From positions 1 through 51,347 of the forward strand of contig JAFUPT010000057.1 of NCBI GenBank assembly GCA_017481065.1: a stretch of DNA of 51,347 bases, read 5' to 3'. This stretch comes from Clostridia bacterium (GTDB lineage: Bacteria; Bacillota_A; Clostridia; Christensenellales; Aristaeellaceae). This document shows positions 32,439 to 40,585 of the stretch, in pieces (positions within the stretch are counted from its first letter, which is position 1; the number at the start of each line of letters is the position of its first letter). Position numbers and translations under genes: made by a program. The notes beneath the pieces were generated by a model. That model did no database searches. It worked only from the letters and a program-made list of their open reading frames with translations, and was not told the origin of the DNA.

Positions 32439-33755
32439 TTATGCAGTTTTTTTCCGGCTCTGGAAATACCAGCAAAGCGGAATCAGGTAGAGGAAGGCCG
32501 CGAAGGGCAGGCTGCGCGCATCCAGGCCCAGCATCTGCATCGGCACGCTGCAGGCGATGCACCAGGGCACCAGGCCCGCGATGGTCACCACGGAATTTTC
32601 GATGTCCAGCATCATGCTTTCCCGCTCGATGGCGTCGCTGCCGTAGTTTTTGCCCATGCACTGGCGGCACATAATGATGCCGATGGTCTGGTTGCAGAAT
32701 ATGCAGCACACGCCGATGCTGGTGAGCACCATGGCGGGGAAGCGGCCGAGCCGGCCGGAAAGCCTGCCCAGCAGGCCCTCCAGCGAGGCCAGCATCCGGG
32801 TTCCCTCAAAGATGCCCGCAATGCCGCTGGAAACCAGCAGCACGGCCATCACTTCCAGCATGGAAAGCGCGCCGCCGCCGGACAGGATGCTGGTCAACGC
32901 GGGGTCCTCCGGCGCATAGCCCACGATCATCATCTGCAGTACCTCCGCCACAGGCACGGCCTGCAGCAGGCTGGTGAGCGCCACGGAAACCACGATATTG
33001 ATTGCCATTACATATTTGATCTTCATTCCCGCGAAGGCCAGCGCCAGCAGCAGGGCCGTGGGCAGCAGGCACCAGGGGGAGAGCACGAATTCCCCGGCAA
33101 AGCTGTCCAGCAGGCTTATATCCATCTCGCCGGGGCGGTTTGCGATGCTCAGCACCGCGTAAAACACGATGCACAGCGCCACGGGCACGATGGATGATTT
33201 CAGCATGCGGCGGAAATTCTTGCTTACATCCGTCTTGGTTTCATTGGCCACGAGGCTCGCGCTGGAGGCCGCCGGGGAACCGCGGTCGCCGAAATAAATG
33301 CCGGAAAAGATCGCGCCGCCGGTGATCACCGTGGAAATGCCGCTGGCCCGGGCGATGGTCATCATAATCACGCCGATGGTGCCCGCCACGCCGAAGCTGG
33401 TGCCCAGCGCATAGCTGATCAGCGCCGAGAGCAGGAAGGCCGCCAGCACGAATACCTGCGGTGGAATCAGCCGTATGCCATAATAGGTGAAGTAGGCAAT
33501 GGTGCCGCTCTGCCGCCACAGCGATGTCAGGCAGCCGATCAGCAGCATTACCACCACCACGACCATCGATTCGCCCATGCCCTTCGCCGCCATGCCGCCC
33601 AGCGCTTTCCACCCGTAGCCGCGCCGCCTGCCCAGCAGCGCAAACAGCACTATGCCCAGCAGCAGCGGCGCAATCATTGTAATCCCCAGGGAAAGGCTCG
33701 CGATCATCGCGGCCATGAAAACCAGGAAGGCGAAAATCAGCTCCACAGCAGCCAC
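32439..33755 (-). CDS. NhaC-type Na+/H+ antiporter family protein
   Basis: The 438-residue membrane protein has about 11-12 hydrophobic segments. Typical blocks are ALGTSFGVAGTIGVIMMTIA and GGAIFSGIYFGDRGSPAASSASLVA near residues 115-165, with charged residues in the membrane that could carry ions, and WCLLPTALLLALA later. The family exchanges sodium for protons or small organic acids; the real substrate cannot be read. The start is GTG 33755, or GTG 33746 which has GGGGTGG five bases upstream; both agree on all later residues. Confidence 0.85.
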   Translation of the reverse strand: MAAVELIFAFLVFMAAMIASLSLGITMIAPLLLGIVLFALLGRRRGYGWKALGGMAAKGMGESMVVVVVMLLIGCLTSLWRQSGTIAYFTYYGIRLIPPQVFVLAAFLLSALISYALGTSFGVAGTIGVIMMTIARASGISTVITGGAIFSGIYFGDRGSPAASSASLVANETKTDVSKNFRRMLKSSIVPVALCIVFYAVLSIANRPGEMDISLLDSFAGEFVLSPWCLLPTALLLALAFAGMKIKYVMAINIVVSVALTSLLQAVPVAEVLQMMIVGYAPEDPALTSILSGGGALSMLEVMAVLLVSSGIAGIFEGTRMLASLEGLLGRLSGRLGRFPAMVLTSIGVCCIFCNQTIGIIMCRQCMGKNYGSDAIERESMMLDIENSVVTIAGLVPWCIACSVPMQMLGLDARSLPFAAFLYLIPLCWYFQSRKKTA

Positions 33756-33918
33756 CCCGCTTATACTTCAATATTTCAATCATTATATGGAAACACCGCC
33801 CGGATTGCAAGGATGGGCGTGTTATGTTTTTCGGGAAAGGATTATGCCGGGGAATATTGAATAGAGGCTGGGCTCCTTCGAATGATACAATGTCATGACA
33901 AATAATTCTCTTGGTGCA

Positions 33919-33947
33919 TTGCCAAGTTTGGGGAAATATGTGATAAT
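33919..33947 (+). promoter_or_regulatory. Candidate promoter of the KDPG aldolase gene
   Basis: TTGCCA (33919-33924), 17 bases, GATAAT (33942-33947). A second -10-like TATAAT is at 33957-33962. A TGATAATAATATCA dyad spans 33941-33954 and might bind a regulator. Confidence 0.5.
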
Positions 33948-33985
33948 AATATCATCTATAATAATTGAATTGGAGGAGACCGACC

Positions 33986-34609
33986 ATGGATGTAATGGAA
34001 AGACTCAAGAAATCGGCCATCGTTCCGGTTGTTGTGATCGAGGATGCAAAGGATGCAGTTGCCACTGCAAATGCAATGGCCGCAGGCGGCGTTGATGTAA
34101 TGGAAATCACCTTCCGCACCGCAGCAGCTCCGGACGCCATCCGCGCCGTTGCTGAGAACTGCCCCAATGTTGTACCCGGCGCAGGCACCATCATCACCCT
34201 CGAGCAGTGCAAGAAGGCCATCGAGTGCGGTGCGAAGTTCATCGTGTCCCCCGGCTTCGATGAGGAAGTTGTGAAGTATTGCGTGGACAACGGCGTCGCC
34301 GTATGCCCTGGCTGCGTAACTCCCACCGAAATCATGGCTGCCATGAAGCTCGGCCTGAAGGTTGTGAAGTTCTTCCCCGCCAATGTTTACGGCGGCCTCA
34401 GCGCCATGAAGGCCCTCTCCGGCCCCTTCGGCGGCGTGAAGTTCCTGCCCACCGGCGGCGTGAACGCCAAGAATATCAAGGAATACATCGATGCTCCCTA
34501 TGTATTCGCAGTCGGCGGCAGCTGGGTCTGCCCCAAGGCGGATATCTCCGCGGGCAATTTCGATAAGATCACTGCCCTGTGCAAGGAAAGCAAGGACGCC
34601 CTGCTGTAA
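33986..34609 (+). CDS. eda: 2-dehydro-3-deoxy-phosphogluconate (KDPG) aldolase
   Basis: The enzyme splits KDPG to pyruvate and glyceraldehyde 3-phosphate through a Schiff base. The 207-residue (beta/alpha)8 barrel shows Glu40 in VMEITFRT, GAGTI near residue 66, the catalytic Lys128 in VKFFPAN and FLPTGGV near 155. ATG 33986 follows GGAGGAG. It is a single-gene unit between its own promoter and block 9; kdgK or uronate genes are not adjacent, so it may serve sugar-acid catabolism encoded elsewhere. Codon use looks highly expressed. Confidence 0.94.
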   Translation: MDVMERLKKSAIVPVVVIEDAKDAVATANAMAAGGVDVMEITFRTAAAPDAIRAVAENCPNVVPGAGTIITLEQCKKAIECGAKFIVSPGFDEEVVKYCVDNGVAVCPGCVTPTEIMAAMKLGLKVVKFFPANVYGGLSAMKALSGPFGGVKFLPTGGVNAKNIKEYIDAPYVFAVGGSWVCPKADISAGNFDKITALCKESKDALL

Positions 34610-34685
34610 GGAGGGAAGGGAACGCTGGGGGCGGTCAGCCCCCAGACCCCTGACCAAAGGGGCAGCGCCCCTTTGGAAACCGCAC

Positions 34686-34709
34686 AAAAGGCACGCATTG
34701 CGTGCCTTT
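34686..34709. terminator. Terminator of eda (first hairpin)
   Basis: Arms AAAGGCACG and CGTGCCTTT around CATTG, inside block 9. Confidence 0.65.
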
Positions 34710-34719
34710 AATTCATTAT

Positions 34720-34752
34720 AAAAGCCCTGTCCCACCATGGGACAGGGCTTTT
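34720..34752. terminator. Terminator between eda and the LCP gene (second hairpin)
   Basis: A perfect 15-base stem (AAAAGCCCTGTCCCA) with a CCA loop and A/T tails on both sides. It closely resembles the hairpin at 27958-27990. Confidence 0.85.
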
Positions 34753-34875
34753 ATTGCTGAGGGTTCCAAGGGGGATCATCCCCCTTGGCGGATTCTTAAG
34801 GCGGAGCCTTAAGCAGGTTTCCAAAGGACAGCGTCCTTTGGTGGGGTTCTCAGGGGCAAAGCCCCTGAGCCGTCC

Positions 34876-36120
34876 TTACTCATAAATAAACGTATACAGC
34901 TCGCGGGCGTTGGTGGCCCAGTCGCAATCGTAGAACATGGATTCCTCGTTGCGGGTTTCCTGCTTATAGCTATCGTTGATGGGCAGGCGGAAGGTTTCGA
35001 TATCGTCCAAGCCGCTGCCGAGCACGCCGATGGCCATGCTGATGATGGTATCGAACTCAATATTGGTATCGATATGCTCGATCATGCTGAGGCCGAGGGA
35101 GATGATTTCGGTGGAGGAATGCTCCTTGAGCTTATCCATCAGGGCTGCGAGCACCTTGCGCTGGCGTTCCGCGCGGGTGAAATCGCTGTCGATCTTTCGG
35201 ATGCGGGCGTAAGCCAGGGTCTGGCGGCCGTTCAGGTGGGTGTTCTCGCCATATTCGGTGAGATATTCATTCTCAAGATCGGATTCATCGATGCCGGCCT
35301 TGTAGGCCAGCTTGGCCTGCTTCACCTGGTTTTCGTTGATCTGCTCCATCTCTTCCTTGGTGATATCCATTTCGATGCCGCCGAGGGACTGGGCAATCTT
35401 CTGGAAGCCGAAGAAGTTCACGGTGACGTAATGCTCAATATTCATATCGAAGCATTCGTTCACGATCTGCATCGCATACTGCGGTCCGCCGAAATAATTG
35501 GCGGCATTGATGCGGTAGGTGCCGTTGTGCTCGTCCAGATCATCATAGACCACGGCGGTATCGCGCATGATGGAGGTGAGCTTCACCTCATAGGTGCTCT
35601 TGTTGATGGAGCAGATCATCATGGTGTCCGTGCGGGCGCTTTCATTCAGGGAGCGCTCATCCGAGCCCAGCAGCAGGATGTTCATCCAGCTGTCCGGCAG
35701 GCTGGTATTCAGGCTCAGGTCGCTCACCACCACGCGGTCTTCCTCCGGCAGGGGCGCCAGCTCGGTATTTTCATCGCCGAGGGAGGCTGCCAGGGAGCTG
35801 GTGGAGAGGGAAGCCGCCTGCATCATTTCCACAGGAGCAGCTTCGGTGGCTTCCACCACGGGATCGGTGTAGATGGTGGCGTTGGTGAGCGTGCCGGTTT
35901 CGGGCGCGGGGGTGGGCGTCGCCTGGGGCGCTACCTCCTTGCCCTTGCCGCTGAAGCTGAGCACCAGGATCAGCGCAACTGCCAGCACCAGCACAATGCC
36001 GATGATCAGAAACAGCTTGCCGCTGCCCCTTCTGCGCCGGGGCGTGCGGCGGCGGGGCTCATCATAAAAATCTTCATCATAATAATCCCGATTGTTGCGG
36101 GAAGAGCGATATGCAGGCAA
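34876..36120 (-). CDS. LytR-CpsA-Psr (LCP) family protein
   Basis: LCP enzymes transfer undecaprenyl-linked glycopolymers (teichoic acids, capsule) onto peptidoglycan outside the cell. The 414-residue protein has a basic cytoplasmic head, a membrane helix (about 36-56), a Pro/Thr-rich spacer and the LCP domain: NILLLGSDERSLNESARTDTMMICSINKST near 145 with conserved Asp and Arg residues, and QTLAYARIRKIDSDFTRAERQRKVL near 300. The start codon is TTG at 36120, with AAGGAAG seven bases upstream; no ATG is suitable. The gene has its own strong promoter. Confidence 0.92.
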   Translation of the reverse strand: MPAYRSSRNNRDYYDEDFYDEPRRRTPRRRRGSGKLFLIIGIVLVLAVALILVLSFSGKGKEVAPQATPTPAPETGTLTNATIYTDPVVEATEAAPVEMMQAASLSTSSLAASLGDENTELAPLPEEDRVVVSDLSLNTSLPDSWMNILLLGSDERSLNESARTDTMMICSINKSTYEVKLTSIMRDTAVVYDDLDEHNGTYRINAANYFGGPQYAMQIVNECFDMNIEHYVTVNFFGFQKIAQSLGGIEMDITKEEMEQINENQVKQAKLAYKAGIDESDLENEYLTEYGENTHLNGRQTLAYARIRKIDSDFTRAERQRKVLAALMDKLKEHSSTEIISLGLSMIEHIDTNIEFDTIISMAIGVLGSGLDDIETFRLPINDSYKQETRNEESMFYDCDWATNARELYTFIYE

Positions 36121-36161
36121 GGGATAACTTCCTTTCCGGGTAAAGATATATATGCTCTTTT

Positions 36162-36190
36162 ATTATACCTGCTTTGAAATGCGCTTTCAA
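36162..36190 (-). promoter_or_regulatory. Promoter of the LCP gene
   Basis: On the minus strand TTGAAA (36185-36190), 17 bases, TATAAT (36162-36167), 42 bases before the TTG start. Confidence 0.75.
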
Positions 36191-36266
36191 CCGCCTTGGA
36201 GTGACGGAACGGCTTCAATTTAGACATTCCTGTGAAGTTTTAGGAGCATTTTCGCAGTGCGAAGGA

Positions 36267-37010
36267 TCAACGGAAGCGCTTCTCCAGCTCCTCAAATTTT
36301 TCATGGGTGATCAGCGCGTCCTCCCGGGTGCCGCGCAGGCGCACGATGTGGGTCCAGCGGCCATAGGGCGCGATGGAATCAATCTGCTCCAGGTTGATGA
36401 TGTAGCTGCGGTGGGAGCGGAAGAACAAATCCTTCGGCAGGCGCTCCTCCACCTCGCCCAGCGGATCGCCGGTGAGCAGCTTTTCGCCGTTTCGCAGCAG
36501 TATGGCGGTGGCGCGGTCCTCCCGCTGCACCATCAGTATGTCCTCCGGGTCCACCAGCTTTACGCCGTCCCGGTGGCGGAACATCAACCGCTGCAATGCA
36601 TCGGACTTCGCGGGAGCCGCATTTGCCACCGCATGGCGCTCGCCAAGCCGCTCCCGGGCCAGCGCCAGGGTTTTCAGCGCGCGTTCCGTGGGGAAGGGCT
36701 TTACCAGGTAGTCGAAGGCGTAGAGCTCGAAGGCGCTTTTCATGTATTCCTCGTGGGCGGTGGCGAAGATGATGATCGTCTTCGGCGCGCGATCCTGTAT
36801 TGCCTTGCCGCACTCGATGCCGTTCTTCTCCGGCATTTCCACATCCAGCAGCACCACATCCGGCCGCACTTCGTCAAACAGCGCGATCAGTTCCCCGCCG
36901 TCCTTTGCTTCGCCCGCCAGTTCATAGCCCTCGGCGCGCTCCACCAGCTTTCGCATCACCAGGCGCATGCCCGCGTCGTCGTCGCCGATAAGTATACGGA
37001 TATTTTCCAT
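36267..37010 (-). CDS. LytTR-type response regulator
   Basis: The 247-residue protein has an N-terminal receiver domain (about 4-120): DDD at 10-12, the phosphorylation Asp in VVLLDVEMPEKNG near 56, Thr in FATAHEEYM near 84 and Lys in YLVKPF near 104. The C-terminal LytTR DNA-binding domain (about 145-245) contains DILMVQREDRATAILLRNG and FFRSHRSYIINLEQID. No histidine kinase gene is adjacent, so it is an orphan here. LytTR regulators often control lrgAB and wall genes; both kinds are in this window but no direct link is shown. Confidence 0.93.
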   Translation of the reverse strand: MENIRILIGDDDAGMRLVMRKLVERAEGYELAGEAKDGGELIALFDEVRPDVVLLDVEMPEKNGIECGKAIQDRAPKTIIIFATAHEEYMKSAFELYAFDYLVKPFPTERALKTLALARERLGERHAVANAAPAKSDALQRLMFRHRDGVKLVDPEDILMVQREDRATAILLRNGEKLLTGDPLGEVEERLPKDLFFRSHRSYIINLEQIDSIAPYGRWTHIVRLRGTREDALITHEKFEELEKRFR

Positions 37011-37019
37011 GGTATCTCC

Positions 37020-37234
37020 TTTCTGGGGGGAGGGAGACGCTGGGGGCTGTCTGCCCTCAGGCCCCCGACCAAGGGGATGATCCCCCTCGGAACCCTCAGT
37101 AATGCAAATCGCGCCTGAGGTGGCGCGATTTGCGAAATAATTCTTTTTGCACTGCGCAGCAGTGCTTTCAGAGGGGGCCAGGGGAAATCATTTCCCCTGG
37201 CAGGGGTTCTTAGGGGACGGAGTCCCCTAAGCGC
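37020..37234. repeat. Composite palindromic element, block 10 (full copy)
   Basis: Left half: GGGGGCTGTCTGCCCTC (eroded arm), AGGCCCCCGA, CCAAGGGGAT-G-ATCCCCCTCGG. The centre is a hairpin at 37104-37132 (arms GCAAATCGCGCC and GGCGCGATTTGC) and a GCACTGC-GCA-GCAGTGC palindrome. Right half: GAGGGGGCCA, the AAATCATTT palindrome, CAGGGGTTCTT, AGGGGAC-GGA-GTCCCCT, AAGCGCCTCC. It lies between the 3' end of the coiled-coil gene and the 5' end of the LytTR gene. Confidence 0.88.
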
Positions 37235-37238
37235 CTCC

Positions 37239-37877
37239 TTACCGCCGTCCCCGCAATGCCACGGGCTTGCCCAGCACTTCGCTCATGATTACCGCGCTGC
37301 GGAGCTTTTGCAGGTTCACGTTTCGCAGCTCCTTCAAATCCTCGCGCTCCTTGTGGATGCGGGCTTCCTCCTCGATGATGCGCTGCCGGTGTTCGGCGTG
37401 CTCGCGATGGGATTCGCCCTCGGCATGCTGGGCGGAGGGCCGCAGCCGCTGGGCATTGAGCTTCTGGAATTCCTGCCCCTCGCTTGCGGCGTTTCCTGCC
37501 GGACTGCTGCGCCCGGATTCCAGCCCGGCGATCAGGGAAGGATCGCCGGAGCGAAGAATCGCCTTGGATACGCGGTCGCCGGCGGGCTGCGCCTTGGGTT
37601 TCGCGGGCGCGGGCTTCTCCGCAGGGGTTCGGTTCAGGAATTCTGCCCATTCCTGCCTGGAATAGGGAATCTTCACCTGCCCGGCCTTTTCATCCACAAA
37701 TTCCAGCGCATCCGCGATTTTATCCAATGCGGGCCTGGCCTTCGGGGGCGGCGCGGCGGAGATTTCATCAAACCCCGCCTGCCGCTCGCGCTGCTTGCGC
37801 GCCTGCTGCTTTTTCTTCTTGCTGCTCTTTGCGGCGAGGCCGATGATGATCAGCAGAATAATGATAAGTTCATCCAT
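37239..37877 (-). CDS. Conserved membrane-anchored coiled-coil protein, unknown function
   Basis: The 212-residue protein opens with a short hydrophobic anchor (MDELIIILLIIIGLAAKSS) and then a very basic stretch (KKKKQQARKQRERQ). The middle is rich in Ala and Pro; residues about 150-190 form a charged coiled coil (HREHAEHRQRIIEEEARIHKE). The end, LRSAVIMSEVLGKPVALRG, resembles C-terminal tails seen in other short Clostridial proteins. I do not recognise a named family. It lies 33 bases after floA on the same strand, so a part in the FloA/NfeD membrane domain system is a fair inference. Confidence 0.75.
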   Translation of the reverse strand: MDELIIILLIIIGLAAKSSKKKKQQARKQRERQAGFDEISAAPPPKARPALDKIADALEFVDEKAGQVKIPYSRQEWAEFLNRTPAEKPAPAKPKAQPAGDRVSKAILRSGDPSLIAGLESGRSSPAGNAASEGQEFQKLNAQRLRPSAQHAEGESHREHAEHRQRIIEEEARIHKEREDLKELRNVNLQKLRSAVIMSEVLGKPVALRGRR

Positions 37878-37910
37878 GCCTCAAGCCTCCTTTGGCCATC
37901 TTTGCCGCAA

Positions 37911-38903
37911 TTACTTCTTTTCGTCGGTCTTAACGGTTTCATCCTTGCCTGCGATGGCGTCGCGCATGCGGGTATCGGAAACCACATTCTGCATGTTGTA
38001 ATAATCCATCACGCCCAGCTTGCCGGTGCGAAGCGCTTCCGCCATGGCCTTGGGAACCTCGGCCTCGGCTTCCACAACCTTCGCGCGCATTTCCTGCACG
38101 GCAGCGATCATTTCCTGCTCCTGGGCGACTGCCATCGCGCGCCTCTCCTCAGCCTTGGCCTGAGCGATGCGACGGTCGGCCTCCGCCTGGTCCATCTGCA
38201 GCTGCGCGCCCACGTTGCGGCCCACATCCACATCCGCGATATCGATGGAAAGAATCTCATAGGCGGTGCCCGCGTCCAGGCCCTTGCTCAGTACCGTGCG
38301 GCTGATGGAATCGGGATTTTCCAGCACGGCCTTATGGGTCTCGGAGGAGCCGACGGTGGTAACGATGCCCTCGCCTACGCGGGCGATGATGGTTTCCTCG
38401 CCTGCGCCGCCCACCAGTCGGGCGATGTTGGCGCGCACGGTCACGCGGGCCTTGGCGCGCAGCTCGATGCCGTCCTTGGCGATGGCGGCGACCACGGGGG
38501 TCTCAATCACCTTGGGATTTACGCTCATCTTCACGGCCTCTTCCACATTTCGTCCGGCGAGGTCGATGGCCATGGCTTTTTCAAATTCCAGCGGAATTTC
38601 AGCGGACTGGGCGGAAATCAGGGCGTTGATCACGCGCTCGATATTGCCCTTTGCCAGGTAGTGGGCTTCCAGCTTGTCGCGGTCCACTTCCACGCCGGCC
38701 TTGCGGGCCTGGATCATGGCGCGCACGATCTTCGTGGGGTTCACGCGGCGCAGCCGCATGGCGAACATGCTGATCAGGCTCACCTGCACGCCGGAAACCC
38801 GGGCCTCAATCCAAAGGCCTACCGGGAACATGCTGAAAAACAGGATCAGCACGATGATGATCACAATTGCCAGTACAAAGAAGAGAATCATATCCATACC
38901 CAT
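37911..38903 (-). CDS. floA: Flotillin-like protein FloA
   Basis: FloA scaffolds functional membrane microdomains. The 330-residue product has an N-terminal hairpin-type hydrophobic segment (about 4-27), the SPFH-type core with [77 protein letters not shown], and a coiled-coil region rich in Ala-Glu repeats near 235-290, ending in a charged tail. Length is standard. The upstream nfeD and the downstream coiled-coil gene complete a three-gene unit. Confidence 0.95.
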   Translation of the reverse strand: MGMDMILFFVLAIVIIIVLILFFSMFPVGLWIEARVSGVQVSLISMFAMRLRRVNPTKIVRAMIQARKAGVEVDRDKLEAHYLAKGNIERVINALISAQSAEIPLEFEKAMAIDLAGRNVEEAVKMSVNPKVIETPVVAAIAKDGIELRAKARVTVRANIARLVGGAGEETIIARVGEGIVTTVGSSETHKAVLENPDSISRTVLSKGLDAGTAYEILSIDIADVDVGRNVGAQLQMDQAEADRRIAQAKAEERRAMAVAQEQEMIAAVQEMRAKVVEAEAEVPKAMAEALRTGKLGVMDYYNMQNVVSDTRMRDAIAGKDETVKTDEKK

Positions 38904-38946
38904 TTTTCAAAACCCTCCATTTCAAAGTATTATCCCCAACGCGCCA

Positions 38947-39432
38947 TCATCTTATTTCAGCAACGATGATGCGCTTTCCCTCCACGCGCTCCACGCGCAC
39001 GGGGGTTCCCTTTTCGATGAAATCACCGCCGGTGACCACGTTCAGCTTCACACCGTCAAATTCGGCGATGCCCGCAGGCCGCAGCACGGTGTGGGCGGCG
39101 CCGGTCTTGCCCACGAAGTATTCCAGTTCATTGGCGGCTTCCGCCGGGGAGGCCACCTCGTTGAGCACCAGCTTCGATTTCGAAAGCCGGCCCTTTGCCG
39201 CTGAGCGCAGGCATATCGCCAGCGCGATGCACAAGAGCGCCACATAGACCACCACAACCACCAGCGCCTGCACCGGCGTGGGCTGCATGGTGATCAGGCC
39301 CAGCACGGCCAGGATCACACCCAGTATGCCCGGCACGCCGAAGCCCGGGATGCACATCTCCACCACCAGCAATATGTAGCCCACAATCATGGCTATCAGC
39401 GCGATGGGATGGCCGAAGAGCAAATCAAGCAT
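38947..39432 (-). CDS. NfeD family membrane protein
   Basis: The 161-residue protein has three hydrophobic segments in the first 90 residues (about 9-27, 32-48, 53-77) and an OB-fold-like C-terminus (about 95-160; GKTGAAHTVLRPAGIAEFDGVKLNVVTGGDFIEKGTPVRVERVEGKRI). NfeD partners of flotillins have this shape and are thought to act with FloA in membrane domains. This is the short form without the N-terminal ClpP-like protease domain. It precedes floA by 43 bases. Confidence 0.9.
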   Translation of the reverse strand: MLDLLFGHPIALIAMIVGYILLVVEMCIPGFGVPGILGVILAVLGLITMQPTPVQALVVVVVYVALLCIALAICLRSAAKGRLSKSKLVLNEVASPAEAANELEYFVGKTGAAHTVLRPAGIAEFDGVKLNVVTGGDFIEKGTPVRVERVEGKRIIVAEIR

Positions 39433-39543
39433 ATCGGCTCCTCCTTTCCATTTCGGTTGAGGATATCATAGCAGAAAGTATTCCGCAGGGGAAGGGATTT
39501 TGCACGAAAGCATCGCTTTCGCGCATGAAATGTCAGCGGGGCG

Positions 39544-40409
39544 TCAATCCAGCGCCTTCAATTCCTCCAGGGGGGTCTGCATTACCTCGTGTTCGAAGAT
39601 CTTTGCATCCACCAGCATCCGGTACCAGTAGCATTCAAAGTAGAGGTAAAGGAAGCCCTCCCTTCCATCCAGGAAGCCGAGGCGGAATATATAATTGTAT
39701 AAAAACCACAGCCATGCCCGGAAGAAGCGGGGCGCGCGATAGTACACGCCGAATTTGTTCTTGCGGTTCCGGGCAATTTCTGCGCCGGCGTTGATTTCCT
39801 GGGAAGCGCCGTTTTGAAATCCAGCCAGTCCTGCATTTCCCGGGTGGCGTACCAGTTGTAGCGGCGGATGTAGGAATCCAGGTCCTTAAAATCCTTGTGG
39901 ATGAAGCGGTTTTTGCATGTGGCGGTCACGCCGCAGGAGATCACGGAGTGCGCGTCCCTGCGCCTGTCCTCAATGCGGCCGATGCCCCGCTTGAAGAGCA
40001 TCACCCGCCGCTTCTTGTGCAGGCCGTATTTGATCGTCCTGCCGAGGAACACATAGTCCGCCTCCATCACCACGCCGTTCAGATCGCCGTTTTTTGCCTC
40101 CGGGGAGGAGATGATTCCCTCCGCCTCGGCAATGAGGGCGGGGGTGAGCCGCTCATCGGCGTCGATGCGCAGGATCCAGTCGGTGTCGATACCGCTGTTG
40201 TCGATTGCCCAGTTGAACTGGGCGGCGTAATAGGAAAACTCATGGAAATATACGTCCGCGCCCTTCTCCTTGGCAATTTCCACGGTGCGGTCACTGCTGA
40301 AGCAATCCACCACGATGCACCGCTGGGCAAAGCCGCGCAGGGAATCCAGGCAATCGCCCAGGTTCTTTTCCTCGTTGCGGGTGAGTATGATTGCGCTTAC
40401 GCTGGCCAT
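39544..40409 (-). pseudogene. Family 2 glycosyltransferase, frameshifted
   Basis: The first frame (from ATG 40409) is a GT2 enzyme: SVSAIILTRNEEKNLGDCLDSL, VVDCFSSDRTVEIAKEKGA, the DxD motif in ILRIDADERL, and HSVISCGVTATCKNRFIHKDFKDLD. Similarity ends after EMQDWLDF near residue 198. The next frame then continues sensibly with QNGASQEINAGAEIARNRKNK and VYYRAPRFFRAWLWFLYNYIFRLGF through to a stop at 39544. One base missing in a short T run (plus coordinates about 39812-39820) explains it; restored length would be about 288 residues, typical for this group (KdtX/WaaE-like). It may be a real pseudogene or an assembly error. Confidence 0.8.
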
Positions 40410-40443
40410 AGGCGTTTCTTCCTCTCAAACATAGTTTATCTAT

Positions 40444-40472
40444 ATTATACATGGCAGGGCCCATGAGCGCAA
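40444..40472 (-). promoter_or_regulatory. Promoter of the glycosyltransferase gene
   Basis: On the minus strand TTGCGC (40467-40472), 17 bases, TATAAT (40444-40449), 35 bases before the start codon. Confidence 0.7.
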
Positions 40473-40508
40473 GCGCGCGCCTTTGTGTTAAAACTCAAGC
40501 AAAAGGGC

Positions 40509-40537
40509 TTGCGGTGCAGGCGGGATTCATGTATGAT
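40509..40537 (+). promoter_or_regulatory. Promoter of potABCD
   Basis: TTGCGG (40509-40514), 17 bases, TATGAT (40532-40537), divergent from the glycosyltransferase promoter. Confidence 0.6.
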
Positions 40538-40585
40538 AAAATAAATTGTTTAAAATGAATTTTTGGAATAAGGAAGGCTCTTGCT

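Larger units (their letters stand above)
34612..34872. repeat. Composite palindromic element, block 9 (full copy)
   Basis: Left half: GGGGGC-GGTCA-GCCCCC, AGACCCCTGA, CCAAAGGGGC-AGC-GCCCCTTTGG, AAACC. The centre has two hairpins (34686-34709 and 34720-34752). Right half: GGGTTCCA, CCAAGGGGGAT-C-ATCCCCCTTGG, CTTAAGGC-GGA-GCCTTAAG, CCAAAGGAC-AGC-GTCCTTTGG, GGGGTTCT, CAGGGGC-AAA-GCCCCTG. It fills the gap between the convergent eda and LCP genes. Confidence 0.9.

Noticed and set aside
33787..33864. A 25-codon ORF in the nhaC-eda gap
   Set aside because: No ribosome site, unusual composition, and no recognisable motif.
39480..39543. Promoter with TATGAT for nfeD
   Set aside because: A TATGAT occurs at the right distance on the minus strand, but no -35 match lies 16-18 bases upstream; a CGAAAGC hairpin there has no clear role.
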